64,000 nucleotides of DNA. Origin: Rapana venosa (Eukaryota > Mollusca > Gastropoda > Neogastropoda > Muricidae). Position 1 is the stretch's first letter. The number at the start of each line of letters is the position of its first letter. Location: positions 26,369,646 through 26,433,645 of the forward strand of contig CM054140.1 in assembly GCA_028751875.1 (NCBI GenBank), in the 5' to 3' direction. Shown piece by piece: positions 9,733 to 23,437 of this stretch. The notes under the pieces are model-generated. The model ran no database searches. It was not told where the DNA came from and worked only from the letters and a program-made list of their open reading frames with translations. The position numbers and the translations under genes were made by a program.

Positions 9733-12700
9733 GTGAGTATATGCTGTTTTGTTTTTCAATACCTTTGTTTCAGCTGCCATGTTTGTGAATGTTTACAGCA
9801 TTTCTCAAGCATTTGGCAAGGTGTTCTGAATGTTTTTATCTTTTCTTATGCATAGATCTTTTTCATCAAGTGCTCAGAGAGCAACTATTGTCTGTTATAT
9901 GAGGGAAAATGCAACACGCTACCGCTAAGCGCCAGACAAGTCATGCATAGGTTTGACAAAGGCTGCTTCTAAGTCGGCCACACTTGAGCGAGTGTTTAAA
10001 AATTAAAGCATAAATTATGCACCCCCAGTTGAATAGGTTTAGCTTAGATAAAGGCAAAGATTATGATTAAAGCCAGCAGTTTCTGTCACCAGCAGCCACA
10101 ACTCGGATGTATACATGCAGTGTAGACATTGCATTATGAAGGTGATCTACATGTAGAAGAAAGTGCATAAATGCATATGTACAACTGGTGGCCTGTTATT
10201 GCTCGGAATTTTCTTGCAGTCTGCATGTGAAACTTTGATGTCCACTAAGTCTGGTCCTCTCAAATCGATGTTGGGCTAAGCTAGTGCAGAAAGTGGGATT
10301 TCTTGTAAAGGCCAGGATAGCAAAAACACTGTCAGTGAAGGTAGACCCCTTGCCTGCAAAGAAAATACAGGGCATGGCACAATGCTTGACCCTCTTTCCC
10401 AGATAAGATCACATTCCAGCCATCGGTTTTCAGCAGGAACAACCACACAACCTCCAAGCCCCCCCTCCCCAGTGTTACATAAACCCTGCCCAGCAATCAG
10501 GTGTATCCACTCCTAAGCAAGAAAGGTTTGCACAGCTGGGTGTCCCCTGTTGCAGACCCCTGTCCCAGATAATTGGCATTAAATTGACATTAAAGGCTTT
10601 AGAGGAAAAGCTGGATGCTGTGTAGTAGTCCAGTGTACCCTGTGAAATTTGCTTGTGTAATTTGTGCAACAAAGGTTTTCTTCAAATATGTTTGAAATTC
10701 ATAAAACTTTTATTTTATACTTTTTGTCATCTGAAAGTTTTACAGTAAATTCTACCAATTATGAAAACATTGAAAATTGCTAATTTTTTCATATAAAGCG
10801 TTGCTCCAAGGCATTGTAGTGGGAGCAACAAAACTTGCTGTTACAAGAACAGGTTCTGGTTGTTCCAAAAACGTAAAGCTAAGTGGAATAATCCTAAAAG
10901 TATTCTGTGGGTTTGAAGAAAGAAGGCCTCAGCAGTATGTGTTAAAAATAAAAAATAAAAAAGATTTACATCAGTGTTGTATAATGTATGAATTTAAGAT
11001 TAATTTTGAATAGGAAAATTACATTCAGGGATTTTTTAGTTGTATTTTACGGATGATTTTTCTTTCTTTCATTACTCAGAAATCAAAGAAATTTGCTGTT
11101 GAATTGTTTGGAAGTCTGATCTTGGTATTCGAGTAAGGAAAGTATTCTTTTAAAACAAATAATGACAATACAGTATACTTAAGAAGTTCAACAGAATATA
11201 GAACTTGTGCTTTACATTTTCACACAATATGAGCATTTCTTCAAAATGGTAGAGAACAAATCTGAATAATCTAGAAGCATTGAAGAATGTGACGTTTGCT
11301 TTGAAATGAAAACAAAAGTATCATTTTAATTATTCGTGTAACTTGAGTTATCTTTCAGTCATGTTAAGTTGTGAATTGGCATCATGGTTGTGTTAATCAT
11401 ACTCATAGTAATTTTGGATGGATTTTGTGGGCTTAAGTCTGTAGGTCACATTCCTTTATTTCCAAGGAAAGGTATGTTTTAGTCTTGGGGCACCTAGAAA
11501 TGATTTTAAATTAATAAGATATTGATCATCAGGGATCTCTTTGTGTTTCTTTTTTCTTTGTTTTTTCCCCCTCCTGATTTACCCGGTATGAATAGGTTAT
11601 TTTGTGAATGAGCAGTTCCATACTGTTGTTTAATTTTCAAATAAGAACCTGTCATCTGCTCATTATTTACTACAACTTAATTTTCACAAATGGTAACACC
11701 AGCAACCAAAGATTTCCACCTCTTTACCCGACTAGTAAATTAGTGATATTGTGAGACTGAGCATGCCACTGCTGATGATGCTGATAAAATGCAGGCCACA
11801 TTTTGCCAGAGCTCTCTGGAGGACCAACTCGCTGGACAGTATGATTGTGTGCCCATAATCTAGTGTTTCCTGAATGGCCAGAGGGAGGGTTATTGTACAC
11901 GGCAGCCAGGAAGGTATTGATCGGTGCAGAGTCAGACAGGCCAGTAACAGTTGGGATAGCAACAGAATTACACGGCATTGAAACCGTCAATGGGCAATGC
12001 TGAGAGCAAGCATCCTGTCTGCTGGCATGTTTTGAGAATAGCTGGCTAATGCCTGCAGGGGGTGAGGTTGCCCTTGCTGTGTTTGATTTGTCATTGAAGC
12101 CTGGCTTAAGCAGCAGGCTAATAAATTTGCTGCATTGTTTAACAGTAGTAGCAGAATGGGCAGTGACAAAGTTCTATGAGAACATTACTTGCCTATTTGA
12201 ATTCTCTTTATCAGTATGTTTGTATTAAGAAGGTTTGGGTCCCTTCCTCCTCCCCTGTAGCCAAAGCAAGGATGTAAGCTGATGCCAGGGACATATCTGA
12301 AGTTAATCTATTGATTTTGTGGAATGTTGCTGTGCCAATGTTCTTTTTTTCAGCTTTCCTCTTGGTTGCCAGCCATGATACAGCCTGAAGCAGCCTGTGT
12401 TAAGCTTTGATAGAACTTGTAAAGCCAGAAATAGAATATCAACAGTCATTTTCTGTGTCGTATAGCATCACATGGTAGTAAATGAACATGGGCTTTTAAA
12501 AGCAGTGGGAAGGAAAGAGAAACAAAAATAATTGGGAGGGGGGGGGGGGGGGGGGTGCAAAATTTGTTTGTTGTGAACATAAGTTTCTTGTTGAAATATT
12601 TTATATTTTAAAGTTAGTTATTATTCATTCTGCAGAGAGTCAGGTATGCACTCATGCACATAAAACAAAAGTAAATTAAATTGTCACTGTTTTTTCAGGA

Positions 12701-13316
12701 GTGATAGCCAGGGGTTAGTGTTGAGCTTGTTGATGGTAACCAAGCCTTCCAAGGGCATGTTTTTTTTGAGTTGCCACTGAGGGGTCCTTTTGAGAGAGTT
12801 TTTCTTCTAGTGTTTACATTAGTTCCAACTTCATTCCCCAGTAATCCTTCAGATGACTATAAGGCTGTGGTCCTATCTGTGAATGATATATTACATTTTG
12901 GCACATATTAAAGCTTAGCTTGCCCATTTAAGTTGTTGGAGAGTAAGATTACTATGAATGGATTGAAATGACCAAAGTGAATAACCTTTAATCTCTGTAC
13001 CACTGTCTCTGCTTTGTGCTCACTGACAGCTAGCTGTCCTGGGGATTTTGATATGGGGCTCACAGAAGATGTGCAAATAAGGATAGATAACACCGATATG
13101 TAAAATTATTTATGAGTGAACCTTGCAGCTCGTGGATTAGTCTATGTCTATACAGGCATTACATTTAAAAGTTTGACCGAAAGATAGAAGAAGGAAAGTT
13201 CCTGTCATGATGATGACAGCTTACATGTTTTAATGCAATACCTTGTGATTAAAAAATCCACTTGGCAGCTGCATCATCAACTGCCAAATCCAGGACTTTT
13301 GTAAAGTCTCTGGTGT

Positions 13317-15365
13317 AGTCAAGTCAGTCAAGTCAAGTCAAAAACACTTTAATCATCCCAAGAAGGGCAATTACAATACTGACAGGCAGATTGATACACA
13401 TCAAATATATCAAAGACACAAAAGCTATATTTCATATTGGTTTTCAAATAAAATGTCACAAACACACACCAACACACGCGCGCATGCGCACACACACAAA
13501 CACACGCACGCACGCACACACATCAATTGTGAACACAATTTAAAACCCATTGACTAGAAGACATAAAAACTTATTTTTACGCACGCATATACGCAGCACG
13601 TACACACGCACGTACATGTGTGTGCGAACACGCACACCCACACCATACACCAATATATAAATTCAATGTTTTAAGACCGTTGACTAGAAGACAGACTTAT
13701 TTTATACACCCACCCACACACACTCACACACACACATAATTATGTATAGACTACACTCATAACAATGACAATCAGGCAAGTAATTCAGAGAAATGTAAAA
13801 ACTAGGTAGTCAACATCATTGTGAATTCAGAATTCAAATGCTTACTGGCACAAAAGAATTTCTTTTTCTGTTAGTTTTGCTGATGGGACATTGAAAACGG
13901 CGTTCCAAAGGCAACATTTGAAATTCTGGAAACAAAGCATGGGAAGAATCAGCCAAAATGGCTGTGGCTTTGCGTACGAGCTGCTGATTGCAGAACGACA
14001 TGAGATCTCTTTGTTCTTTTCCAATTATTTTTGAGCAGATTCTTACAATTCTCTGCAGGCCATTCTTGTTTTTAACACTAAGGTTATTGTACCAACAAAT
14101 GAAAGCAAAACTTAGAACACTCTCTATGTAAGACTTGTAAAACAAGGAAAGAATCTTTTTGTCTACAAAAAATGAGTTCAGTTTCCTCAGAAAATACAGA
14201 CGTTGTTGTCCCTTTTTGACAATAGCGTCATTGTTAAACGTCCCAGTTTAACTTGTGGTCAAAAACAGTTCCCAGATACTTTGTTCAAAACGTTTTCAAC
14301 TTCTTGATTATGGATAATAATATTCTTAGGAGTATGCCCTGATCTTCTGAAGTCGATAGGCAGGTCTTTAGTTTTAGAAACATTTAGCTCCAGATAGGCC
14401 TCGTCACACCAGTGTACGAACTTGGTGAGGGCTGGACCATGGTCTAAGACTGATCCGGATAAGAGAGATAACAGAGCACTATCGTCTGCGAACTTTACCA
14501 GAAAGGAATTTCCATAGTTGCTTCTGCAATCATCTGTGTATAGAATGTACAGAAGTGGTGAGAGGACGCAACCTTGCGGAGAACCAGTGCAGGTAAATCT
14601 AACCGAAGAAGATATTTTGTTGGCCAAAACACGCTGTGGTCTGTTGGTTAAAAATTCAATCAGCCAACGAACAAGTTGATTGTCTACGTCAAATTTTGAA
14701 ATTATTTTGTTAACCAGAACGTGAGGCTGCATTGTATTGAAAGCTGAACTAAAGTCAGCGAACAATATTCTGGCATGAGAGTCAGGTGTTTCCAAGTGGC
14801 TATACAACTTGTTCAAAATGAATAGTTTGGCATCTTCGACACCCCTTCGAGACCTGTATGCAAATTGCAGTGGGTCAAGGTCTTTCTCTGTAGCGGAAAG
14901 AATGAGAGATTTTACGATCTTTTATAGCGTTTTCATCACAAGAGATGTGAGAGCTACAGGTCTAAAATTGTTAGGCCGAGAAGGATTGGGTTTCTTTGGA
15001 AGAGGTATTACATTGGAAGTTTTCCAAATAACTGGAATCTGACAAGTATCCAGTGAGGCCTGGAACAGGTGTTGAAGGACACTGGCAAGCTCAGTAGCGC
15101 AGAATTTCAGGGTTCTTCCACATATACCATCTGGTCCGGGAGATTTGTTAATATTTATTGCCTTTAAGTGCTTACAGATAATTTCTTCATCAACAATGAC
15201 GCTATTCTCAGAAACTAGGGATTGCTTCAGGTCATTTATTTCATCTGAGAAATCATGCTTTTCAAAGCGAGTAAAAAATGCGTTTAGATGGTCTGGTAAG
15301 TTGTTATCACATACTCCCTGCAAACTGATCTTTGACCTATGTTGGACACCTACCATATTTACTGC
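13317..15365 (-). mobile_element. Rex1/CR1-type non-LTR retrotransposon, 5'-truncated, in neurocalcin intron
   Basis: On the minus strand, frames at 15356-14922, 14816-14259 and 14145-13834 together carry a reverse-transcriptase domain. They include the KSPGPDGI motif, the FADFSSAFNTMQPH palm segment, GSPQGCVLSPLLYILYTDD and the catalytic-site motif FADDSALL, followed by the LELNVSKTKD motif. Frames are broken by shifts, so the copy is dead. The 3' UTR runs through CA-rich simple repeats and ends near 13317 with ATTAAAGTG and a short ACTTG-type tandem tail. The 5' part (endonuclease) is missing. The element is antisense to neurocalcin transcription. The Rex1-like clade is assigned from motif style and would need a tree. 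Confidence 0.85.
13455..13740. repeat. CA/CG-rich simple repeats in LINE 3' UTR
   Basis: Three clusters of ACAC/CGCACG repeats (about 13460-13525, 13575-13645 and 13705-13738) separated by a repeated unit. The phrase TTGACTAGAAGACA occurs near 13549 and again near 13679, so a unit of roughly 130 bp appears twice with the microsatellite inside it. Confidence 0.6.
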
Positions 15366-16101
15366 AGTGTATGCTGGGTATTTTCATTCTACCATCCAAA
15401 AATGCATTAAACTAGCCCATGAAAGATCCTGGGTTTTCATTTACTTGTACAGTTGTAAGCAGGAAGAATCTTATTTGAATGATCTGCAAGAAAAGGAATC
15501 AGAACTGTTAACTCCATGAAAACATCCTTTGGAAGCTCATCTTTGACTTGAATCTGTGGCCTTTCATTAGTTCAATCACAAGCCCATCCTAACTCTAACT
15601 GAGCTGTCCCACCACTATAACAGCATAGAGGCTGAAGCAGAAGCGCTTTTGTACATGTCTATACTTACTATACCTAGGTTAAAAGTGAAAGGTGACTTGT
15701 ACATTCTCCAGCCCAGCTTATCGCCCTGGGGGTTACCCAGAATATGTAGTCCGACTTGCTCATCTCACCTTGAAATCTCTGTGAGTTTGAAAGAACACAC
15801 TGGATGATATGATAAGTTTGTGTGTATATTTAACTCTTTTTAAGTTCCTCACAACATAGGCAGCTGTACTCTGATTAAACAGGATTTTTTTCTGTCGTAA
15901 AGAACAGCACAGTTTGTCATGCAGAGAGCTTGTCATGGCTGAAGGCAATGCCAACAGAACTCTTTACAACATAATGCACTAAATATGCAGTTGATGTTAA
16001 ACCCTCATCCCACCCCCTGCTTGGTTACTATATTCATTCATGCCAGAAACACAAACTGATGCCTGCATGTTTATTTCATAATTCTCCGTGATTTGTTTCA
16101 G

Positions 16102-16302
16102 GCCATCTACAAAATGGTGGGCACCGTGATGAAGATGCCAGAAGACGAGTCCACACCAGAAAAGCGTACAGACAAGATCTTCCGGCAGATGGACAAGAAC
16201 CTGGATGGCAAGCTGTCTCTGGAAGAATTCATAGAGGGTGCCATGAACGACCCATCAATTGTACGACTTCTCCAGTGTGATCCCCAGTCGAGCCAGAGTT
16301 GA
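16102..16302 (+). CDS. Nca: Neurocalcin/hippocalcin-type calcium sensor, coding exon 2 (residues 127-192)
   Basis: Second and last coding exon, joined in phase 0 to 9732. It opens with [15 protein letters not shown] and carries EF-hand 4 at D157-E168 ([12 protein letters not shown]), with the expected acidic positions intact. It ends with the conserved [11 protein letters not shown] tail and a TGA at 16300-16302. From memory, vertebrate hippocalcin/neurocalcin genes place an intron near this same junction and a further one within the C-terminal part. Here the whole C-terminal third is a single exon. The acceptor is TTGTTTCAG at 16093-16101. Confidence 0.96.
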   Translation, partial: AIYKMVGTVMKMPEDESTPEKRTDKIFRQMDKNLDGKLSLEEFIEGAMNDPSIVRLLQCDPQSSQS

Positions 16303-17760
16303 GAATGTGAGATGAAGAGTGTTGGGACTTGTTTTGCTATCATTATGTACCGTCTGTGACTGCTCTTTCTGCACCTCGGCTTTTTCTCATCTAAGGGATG
16401 TTGGATGCCCTGCGTGTGCCGTTTGTGCTCCCTCTCTACCTGTACACCCACCTGCTCCCCTTGCCTTGGCTTTGGATTGTAGTTGGGCTGAAACACTGTT
16501 TAACCAATACCACGAGTAGCCTGCTCGGTGAAATAGCTTTATTCTGACTTCCCTGAAGTGAGAGAACCTCATCTTGAGTGAAGTGTAGAGTGGGGTTGGT
16601 TTTTTTGTTTTGTTTTTAAATCTTGTTCAGCTCACATTTTAGTGAAAAGAAGACAGGGGCATAAGCGGTGCAGTTTGCTTAGGGCAGTTATTCAGAGAAA
16701 GTTTTAGGTTTCATTGTGGTAAAATTCCATGACATTTTTCTTTGGGGTTTTGTTGTTGGGTTTTTTTTTTGTTTTTGTTTTTTATATGACCCCTTTCATA
16801 TGAATGCTGTCATTGGGTAAGCACAGATGAATGGTCATGGTGTTGACGGTAAAATGGTAGAGAATATTCCATGTAGTATATGATATTGTAAAATCACAAA
16901 TCCCTTGTGTGGTTGTGTACCCTGGGTGCGGTTGAAATGTGCTGATACAAACTAGATTTTTGTTACTGATTATATTTTTTGTGATGTCCATTGTGCAAAC
17001 AAGCTGTCCTGTCGGTCTTTATTATTATTTTTTTGTAAAGCTTACTCTAAACGGGGCAGAGATGACACATCTGTACCTGAGGCAAAGGTATAACTTGTCT
17101 TTACAAGACTCATTGACCTTGTCTGAAAGTCTAGTTAATCCAATTGTTGGATTGGATATCATAAGCATCTATAACCTTGTGGTTTTGGTTTTATATCTTA
17201 AATTAATTATGAATAACAGTATTCAAATTATGACTAGACAGCACCTGTTTTTTTTTCTTCTTTCTTTGTGTGTGCTATACCCCATACCTGTATCAGTAGT
17301 ACAAGAATCTGAAACAAAAATTCCTTAAAGATAGCAAAAAGCTGTATCATTTGGAAAAGATTTTTACCCATGTGTCTGTGTAGTAACATTGTATGGCACA
17401 TGCTAACATTGTACGCACAACAGATCCTTATTTTAATGTATATCATCTGGAACCTGTGGAATCTGTCGTTAAAAAGTTCTCTTTCCTTTGTAACCACAAG
17501 TGTTTTTGGTCATTTCCTTCATCTTGCTTCACTTGTAATGTTCTCCTTTTCCCAAACACTTTTTTTTTTTTTTAGAGTTTTTGATGCATGTGGATGGTTT
17601 AAAAAAAAAAGTATCTACTTCGTTGTGATTACGCCATGGCGATGATTGACTAGACAAAAATGCTGTAAGAACTAAAAAGGTATTTTCTTTTTATAAAATG
17701 CGTGATCAAAAAAATAAATTGTCATAACTTTTGAGTTTTGTTTAAAAGATTAAAAATAAA
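16303..17760 (+). other. Nca: Neurocalcin 3' UTR, with polyadenylation-signal candidates
   Basis: Sequence after the stop codon is T-rich and lacks recognisable repeats. AATAAA hexamers at 17713-17718 and 17755-17760 are the first well-placed polyadenylation candidates. The actual 3' end cannot be fixed from sequence. Neuronal calcium sensor transcripts often have long 3' UTRs, so it could extend much further right; another AATAAA lies near 24053. Confidence 0.45.
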
Positions 17761-20700
17761 ATGTTACCCATATGGTTTTATGTAATTAATCATAGATTCA
17801 AGGTTATAGATGAGAGCAAGTTCTTTCCAGAAGGCTAAGACCGGTGACTGGTACAGAGTTTTATTCAGTTTGATCTGGTTTATCCAGAAGAGTGATGATA
17901 GCCAGCTAGCGTAGTCCTGTGATTTCATTGCTGGCATCTTCACAAGATCAATAAAAGCGTAGTCATGTGATTTCATTGCACACATCTCAGACAAAATACT
18001 ACCAAACAAAGCAGCTTTGTTACCTTGGTTATAGGGAGACATCCAAAGCAAACATACAAAATACTGCAAACACATGGAATGGAAATGTGGGATATATGTA
18101 ATTTATTTGAATATCATTTTACTTTATGGATACCATGCACCACCAAATGAAGTAAAAGTTTGTATTTTGGGGTGAGGAATAGAAGCAGAGTTACATGAAT
18201 TGTAAATGGCTTCATTATGTGATCGGATCATAGCCGTATGTTTGCTGGTTGCTTATTCAGCCCTTGATGTAAACAGCTTTGATTGAAAAGTCTCCCAAAC
18301 ATTCCAGACAGTTTACTTTCCCCCTAACACTCTCATTGCACCCCATCCCCTCTCACCCCTTCAGATAATTGAGTATGTTGTGTGGCAGAGAAGGGAAATG
18401 TTTAGTGTTTCTCAAGAGTGAGGGTTGATCTTTTCATTGTTCCCAACAGTAATGCGTTCAAGTTTGTAAAGTAGATCTGTGTTGCTGCCAACTGAAATAT
18501 TGTTTGACTTGCTTTCTTTGTTATCTTGTTAAAATACCGTTTGGGATTGGAAAAAGAATCTGATGGTTGTTGATGTTAAAGAAAACTTCAGTTTTGTTTG
18601 ATTTTGATGTATAATGTATGAATTCACTTACACTTGATCATACTGTTCATACCAGGACTGTCATTGAATACTGTCTCAATGTCACTATCTTTTAGGTTTG
18701 GTGTTGTTGTTTTTCAAAACATCCGTTTTACTTTAAACACCGTTTTTCAGTTAGGGAAGAAGTTAGGAAATACGTTCTTTGGATCGTTCAAGAGTCTGGC
18801 AAACATTCAATCTCACCTTTGCATGTTACAGTCAGCAGAAGTATTTTTGTGAAGACTTATTTGGCAATAGCATAGTTAAACTAATCAGTAGCTAGGAATT
18901 GCACAATTTCTTGCTTGAACACTTTTTCCTCTACCTCACTTTCCCCTCTATGCTGTTTCTCTCTGTGTTGAGCAAAACTGTGATTGTTCAGTGGTTGGTT
19001 TGTACTGGCGTTAGTGATCTTAGCACAGTTAAGGCAGATCAGGCAGCCTGTATTGCAATGAGTATGTGTTGGCTTCTGGATCAGTTGGGCTGTGCTTATG
19101 GCCTTTCTTTTGGCCCTTTTTGTGACTTGTACTTGTTGTGTAAAGCCCGTGGTTTTGTTTTGAGTGATGCTGAAATTTTCCATTTTGTTTTGGTTGAGTG
19201 ATAATTTTTTAATTTTTGTTGTTTGTTTGAGTTGAGTGATTCTGAAGTTTTCAAACATTAAGTTTCATATTAATTCAGTTATCAACATTCCTGTAATTTA
19301 TCTGTTCCACCATAATTTTATGTAAATTAGTTTTTACCCCTATTCAGTTTGATTTTATCCCCTTCCTCCCATGTGACTCTTGAACGTATGCATCATTTTG
19401 TTTTTGATGTTGGTAGTGATGTTTTTGCCTACAGAATTGCAGTCCTCTGAAGTCAAGAGTATGGCTGCTTAGTTATATGGCATGGTGTTAGAAAGTAGAC
19501 CTACACACAGACTTCTCATCCAGTGTGTCCTCTCACAGTGATTCCCAGGTGTGATGAGTGAGAGAGTGCATGTTCTGTGTGACCCCTAGGTTGCTTAAGC
19601 TGGGCAACGGTGAACAATAAGGTAAATGGCAGACACAATTCTGCAGGTGATGGTATTTAACAAACTAATCCTCCTTGCAAACGTGTAACAGTAAATACTA
19701 CCCACTTCACTTCACTTATGAAGTTCTTAAAAGCCTCACCAAGCAGTGCATGCTTGATCTTTTCATTTTTCCCAGTTTCCTGTACTGATATGAAGAAATT
19801 CTATTTGGACAAAGTATTGATATGTCAAGTCAAACTCTCATTTCCAGATGGTGCATAAAGCAATGCCTGTGAAAGAAACTTTAATAATTTTCTCCATCTG
19901 TTTGTAGGATCCTTCCAAGTTTGTTAACATTTACATTCATGTTTGTATAAATCTATTCTTTCAGCAGTGCTTCATTTTATTTTCTGAACAGCTTTAAGTT
20001 GTTTAAAGAACTTACAATGAAATAAGGTGGAACCATGTGTTAGTTGTTACATTTGTGGCTTAGTTTGCCCAAAGACTTGCTACCAGATTAGAAGTGTGAC
20101 CGTAGTGTAGACTTTATTTTGATTTTATTATTTCTTTTTATAGATCAAGATGTTACACTGGATGCCGGCCAACACTTTGTGTCAGTGGTCTGATCAGAAC
20201 TAAAAGAGCCAAATCAGTTTGAAAAGAGATTAATAATGGATGCTCATTGATGCAGGAGCGAGTTCAGGGCCTAGTCATTTAAACTTGGGTCAGTGTGACT
20301 AGTCATTTTTCCCACAAAGAAATGAAAGCACCAGCTACTTCATGTGGTATTAGACAGGTAGATGACAGGATATTAGAATTTCAAGTGTGAACACTTATGC
20401 ATGAATACTGTGTGGTGTGTGTCCACGAGTTTTTGTGACAAGTGAATTGTGTACAATGTCTTTTTCCTGTAATTGGCAATAGAGGAGATGTGAAAAACTA
20501 AGAATCTGTGTAAACTCCACTCAGAATTAGCACTTGCAATTTTCTTGGACATCTGTTATATAGCTTATTATTTTTTATACTTGTTCTAGCTTTTTTATAT
20601 ATATATATCTAAATTGCAATGGCCTTTCTGCACTGGAGCACATTCTTGGAGGTGTTACACTGAAGTTTGTGGAATAAGCCGCTGTCTTCTTGACCTTGTC

Positions 20701-23437
20701 CCCACATTTCCTCCTTTATTTCAGCTGCTTTACCTTTTCTTGCCTGATGTGTTGCTTGTATACACAGACATGTGCTCATTGCACTTAGATGGAAACTTTC
20801 AAGAACCTGGTACACACAAAATGCCTTCAAAGGCTGAGCACAGGCACACTTCAGTTTTTTGCATTTCAAAGCAAAAGTATTTTCAGTTCAAAAGTGTTTT
20901 AAGTTCAGTCTTGTCAGAGAAAGTGTAAGGGATGTACAGAGTAAAGTTTGTTCTTCCTCAGTGTGTATTCCTTTCCCCAATGTAAGAACTGGTCTGATTT
21001 TGTCTCTGTGGCAATGTGATCTCGGAGCGGTTTCCTGGAACCTCTGAACGCCTCCTGAACACCGCCCCAGTTTTCATGCACATGTCGGATACCTGCTCAG
21101 ATTTTTTGTTTCTTAAAGCAGGTGTTTGACAACTTATTAATGACATTGTCAATGGTTCTCTTGCTGCACTCTTAATTGTTCAGTGTGATTTTTTTTGGGT
21201 CTCTTTTGGTGGGAAGAAAGGGGGGGGGGGGGGGGTTTGGTGCGTGTGGGGTTTTTTTTTTTTTTGGAGGGGGGGTGGGGGGGGGGGGATTCTTACATGT
21301 TTTGAGAGGATATTTTATGGTTTTGTCCTTTTTTTTCTGTTTGTGAATATGAGTCCTAATGTCTGTGTTTTTAGGCCACTTCCAGTCAAATATTTTGATT
21401 GGTGATAAAACTTACATCTGAAGGAAATAATCCTCTTAAAAATTGAATTTACATCACCGTTCCTCTGTGTGTGCATTTCTTTCTATCCATAATCTGACAT
21501 AACTTTCTCATGTTGGGGTTGGTCCAGGAAAAGTCCTGGTTTCATTGAAAATTCTTGTGAAAGAGAAATGTGATGTCTCCATCACTGTCTTGTATGTGAC
21601 CTTAAATCTTTTACCTGCCGTTAGGGGCAGTTTGTGAAAGTTTCACATCCTTGCACTAGTAGACATTGGTTATATTTATGTCTGTGCATGTATCATAAGC
21701 AAGCAGGGAAATTCATGTATCTTCCATATGGGCTTGCTGGGAAACTTTGGGAAGTCACTATTCTTGTGCTGTATTAGTGTATGCCAATGAGTTGGTGGTG
21801 CCCATCCAGGAAATTAGATGTTCAATTCAAATCCATTCCACTTGCCTTGAGAAGAGCTGTCAGCAAGTCTTGGTTTTGTCAACTAATGCCCTGCATGCAG
21901 CACAGTTTAACAGGAAATCATCAATGCGGCATGTAGTGAGCACATAGTGTTACAGTTAAAGTACAGTGTGCAGTTTACAGTTAGCACTTTAGTTTTACAG
22001 GAAAAATACAAAGAATTCCTGGAACAGCACTTGTCAGAAATACATGTCATGGGTGGGTGTGCCCACTGATGCATCTGACAAAATTTCAAGTCTGCTACTT
22101 CAACAGTTGGAGTTATGAAATCGGAAAAGGCCCTCTTCCTGAATTAATAATAGAGTGTGTGTGTATCCTGTTTGCATTATTGCAGGGACAAACTTCTGCA
22201 AGCTTTTAATTATTTTTTTTGGTCTGGAAGAGAAATGTATTGGACTATGTAGCACCAAATTTCTCTTTGTACTCTGTGAAGATTGCTTCACCTCATATTT
22301 CTAAAGCTCTTGACCTTTTGCTTTTTTTTTTTTTTTTTTTTTTGCATTTTCAGATCTTGTCTATTTTTAATGAATGTTTCTGTTTTCTTGCATTTTCAAA
22401 ATATTTGGTGTCATTTGAACCTCTCATTATGATATTGTCTGCATGTTTAATCCTTTCTTTGCAGATTTTTTTTTTTTAATTTAATTCTGTGAAATGAAGT
22501 GATCCTGCATTTACTCATTACATTTTTTTCATCAGTTGTGAAGCAACATCATTTCATTTGACTGCATTGCCTCACCATCTCTCGACCATTTTTGATGAAT
22601 TTCAGTACTGGATTCTTATTGAATAATTTCTCAGGACGTAAAAGCAAAAGATGTACATCTTTTCAAGTTTCTAAGATTACACAGAGACTTTAAGAGGATA
22701 GTTCTGTTCTCCAAGAATTTGATTGTTATCGATTCTGGCAATTGCTGCCATATAAAAATACTATGAAATGTTTATAACGCTTAATGAAATCTGGACCATT
22801 GGGAAACCCTGCCATAAAGTACATTATAAAAGAAGGGTCTTAAGTGACACCATTGGTCAAAATGATGATGGCCGTTTTTCACATAAATAATATCATGTGA
22901 AAGCTGTCTTAGTAGGTATGGGACAGGAACATAGGAACACCTGTACTGATTTGATAGTTGCCTGCCCACTTATGCTACAAGACTTGCTGACATAAGGATA
23001 CTGCCTACTGTTTGCATGTCTGATTCAGCTGTGTGCACTGGGGAAGTCAGATCAGCTAACTAGTCCTGTAAGAAAGATGGCCTACTACTGTCAAAGGAAG
23101 TCAGTGATTAGGACAAGGATTTCTTGGACTGCACCAGGCTTGCTGCTTGTGTGTCTGCCCAGAAAAAAAAGGTTCTCAGTTCTCTCTTGCCTTCCATGTA
23201 CATCTGATGATTCTTGGATACATATCAGTGCAGGATTATTTCTGAAAACTTCAAACTTATGCTGGACAAAATGGGGTTTTCTGATGTCACTGCCAGCTTT
23301 GGCCTTGTCAGCAGTGTGACCATTATGACTTTTAAAAAAAAAAAAAGAAGTAATGATTTCACAGTTCAGACGACAAATGTGGTATTGCAGTGAGCTTCTT
23401 TGGATGTCTGACAAAACAGCATAGCTTTTGTACTATA
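17761..23437. other. Long 3' UTR or intergenic sequence, no repeat recognised
   Basis: About 5.7 kb with no open frame resembling a protein and no LINE or SINE that I recognise. G-runs at about 21219-21290 alternate with T-runs, and a T-run occurs at about 22321-22343. The absence of insertions contrasts with the right half of the window and is compatible with an extended neurocalcin 3' UTR. Confidence 0.4.

Larger units (their letters stand above)
9733..16101 (+). other. Nca: Neurocalcin intron (phase 0)
   Basis: A 6.4-kb intron with donor GTGAGTAT and acceptor TTGTTTCAG. It contains a Rex1/CR1-type LINE on the opposite strand (13317-15365), a G-run at 12537-12556 and CA repeats. The part at about 11740-12420 is compositionally balanced, repeat-free and GC-richer than its surroundings, which could mark a conserved non-coding element. 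I recognise no exon in it. The rest is AT-rich and unremarkable. Confidence 0.9.

Noticed and set aside
15145..15519. 124-codon plus-strand open frame
   Set aside because: It is the antisense shadow of the LINE reverse-transcriptase frame.
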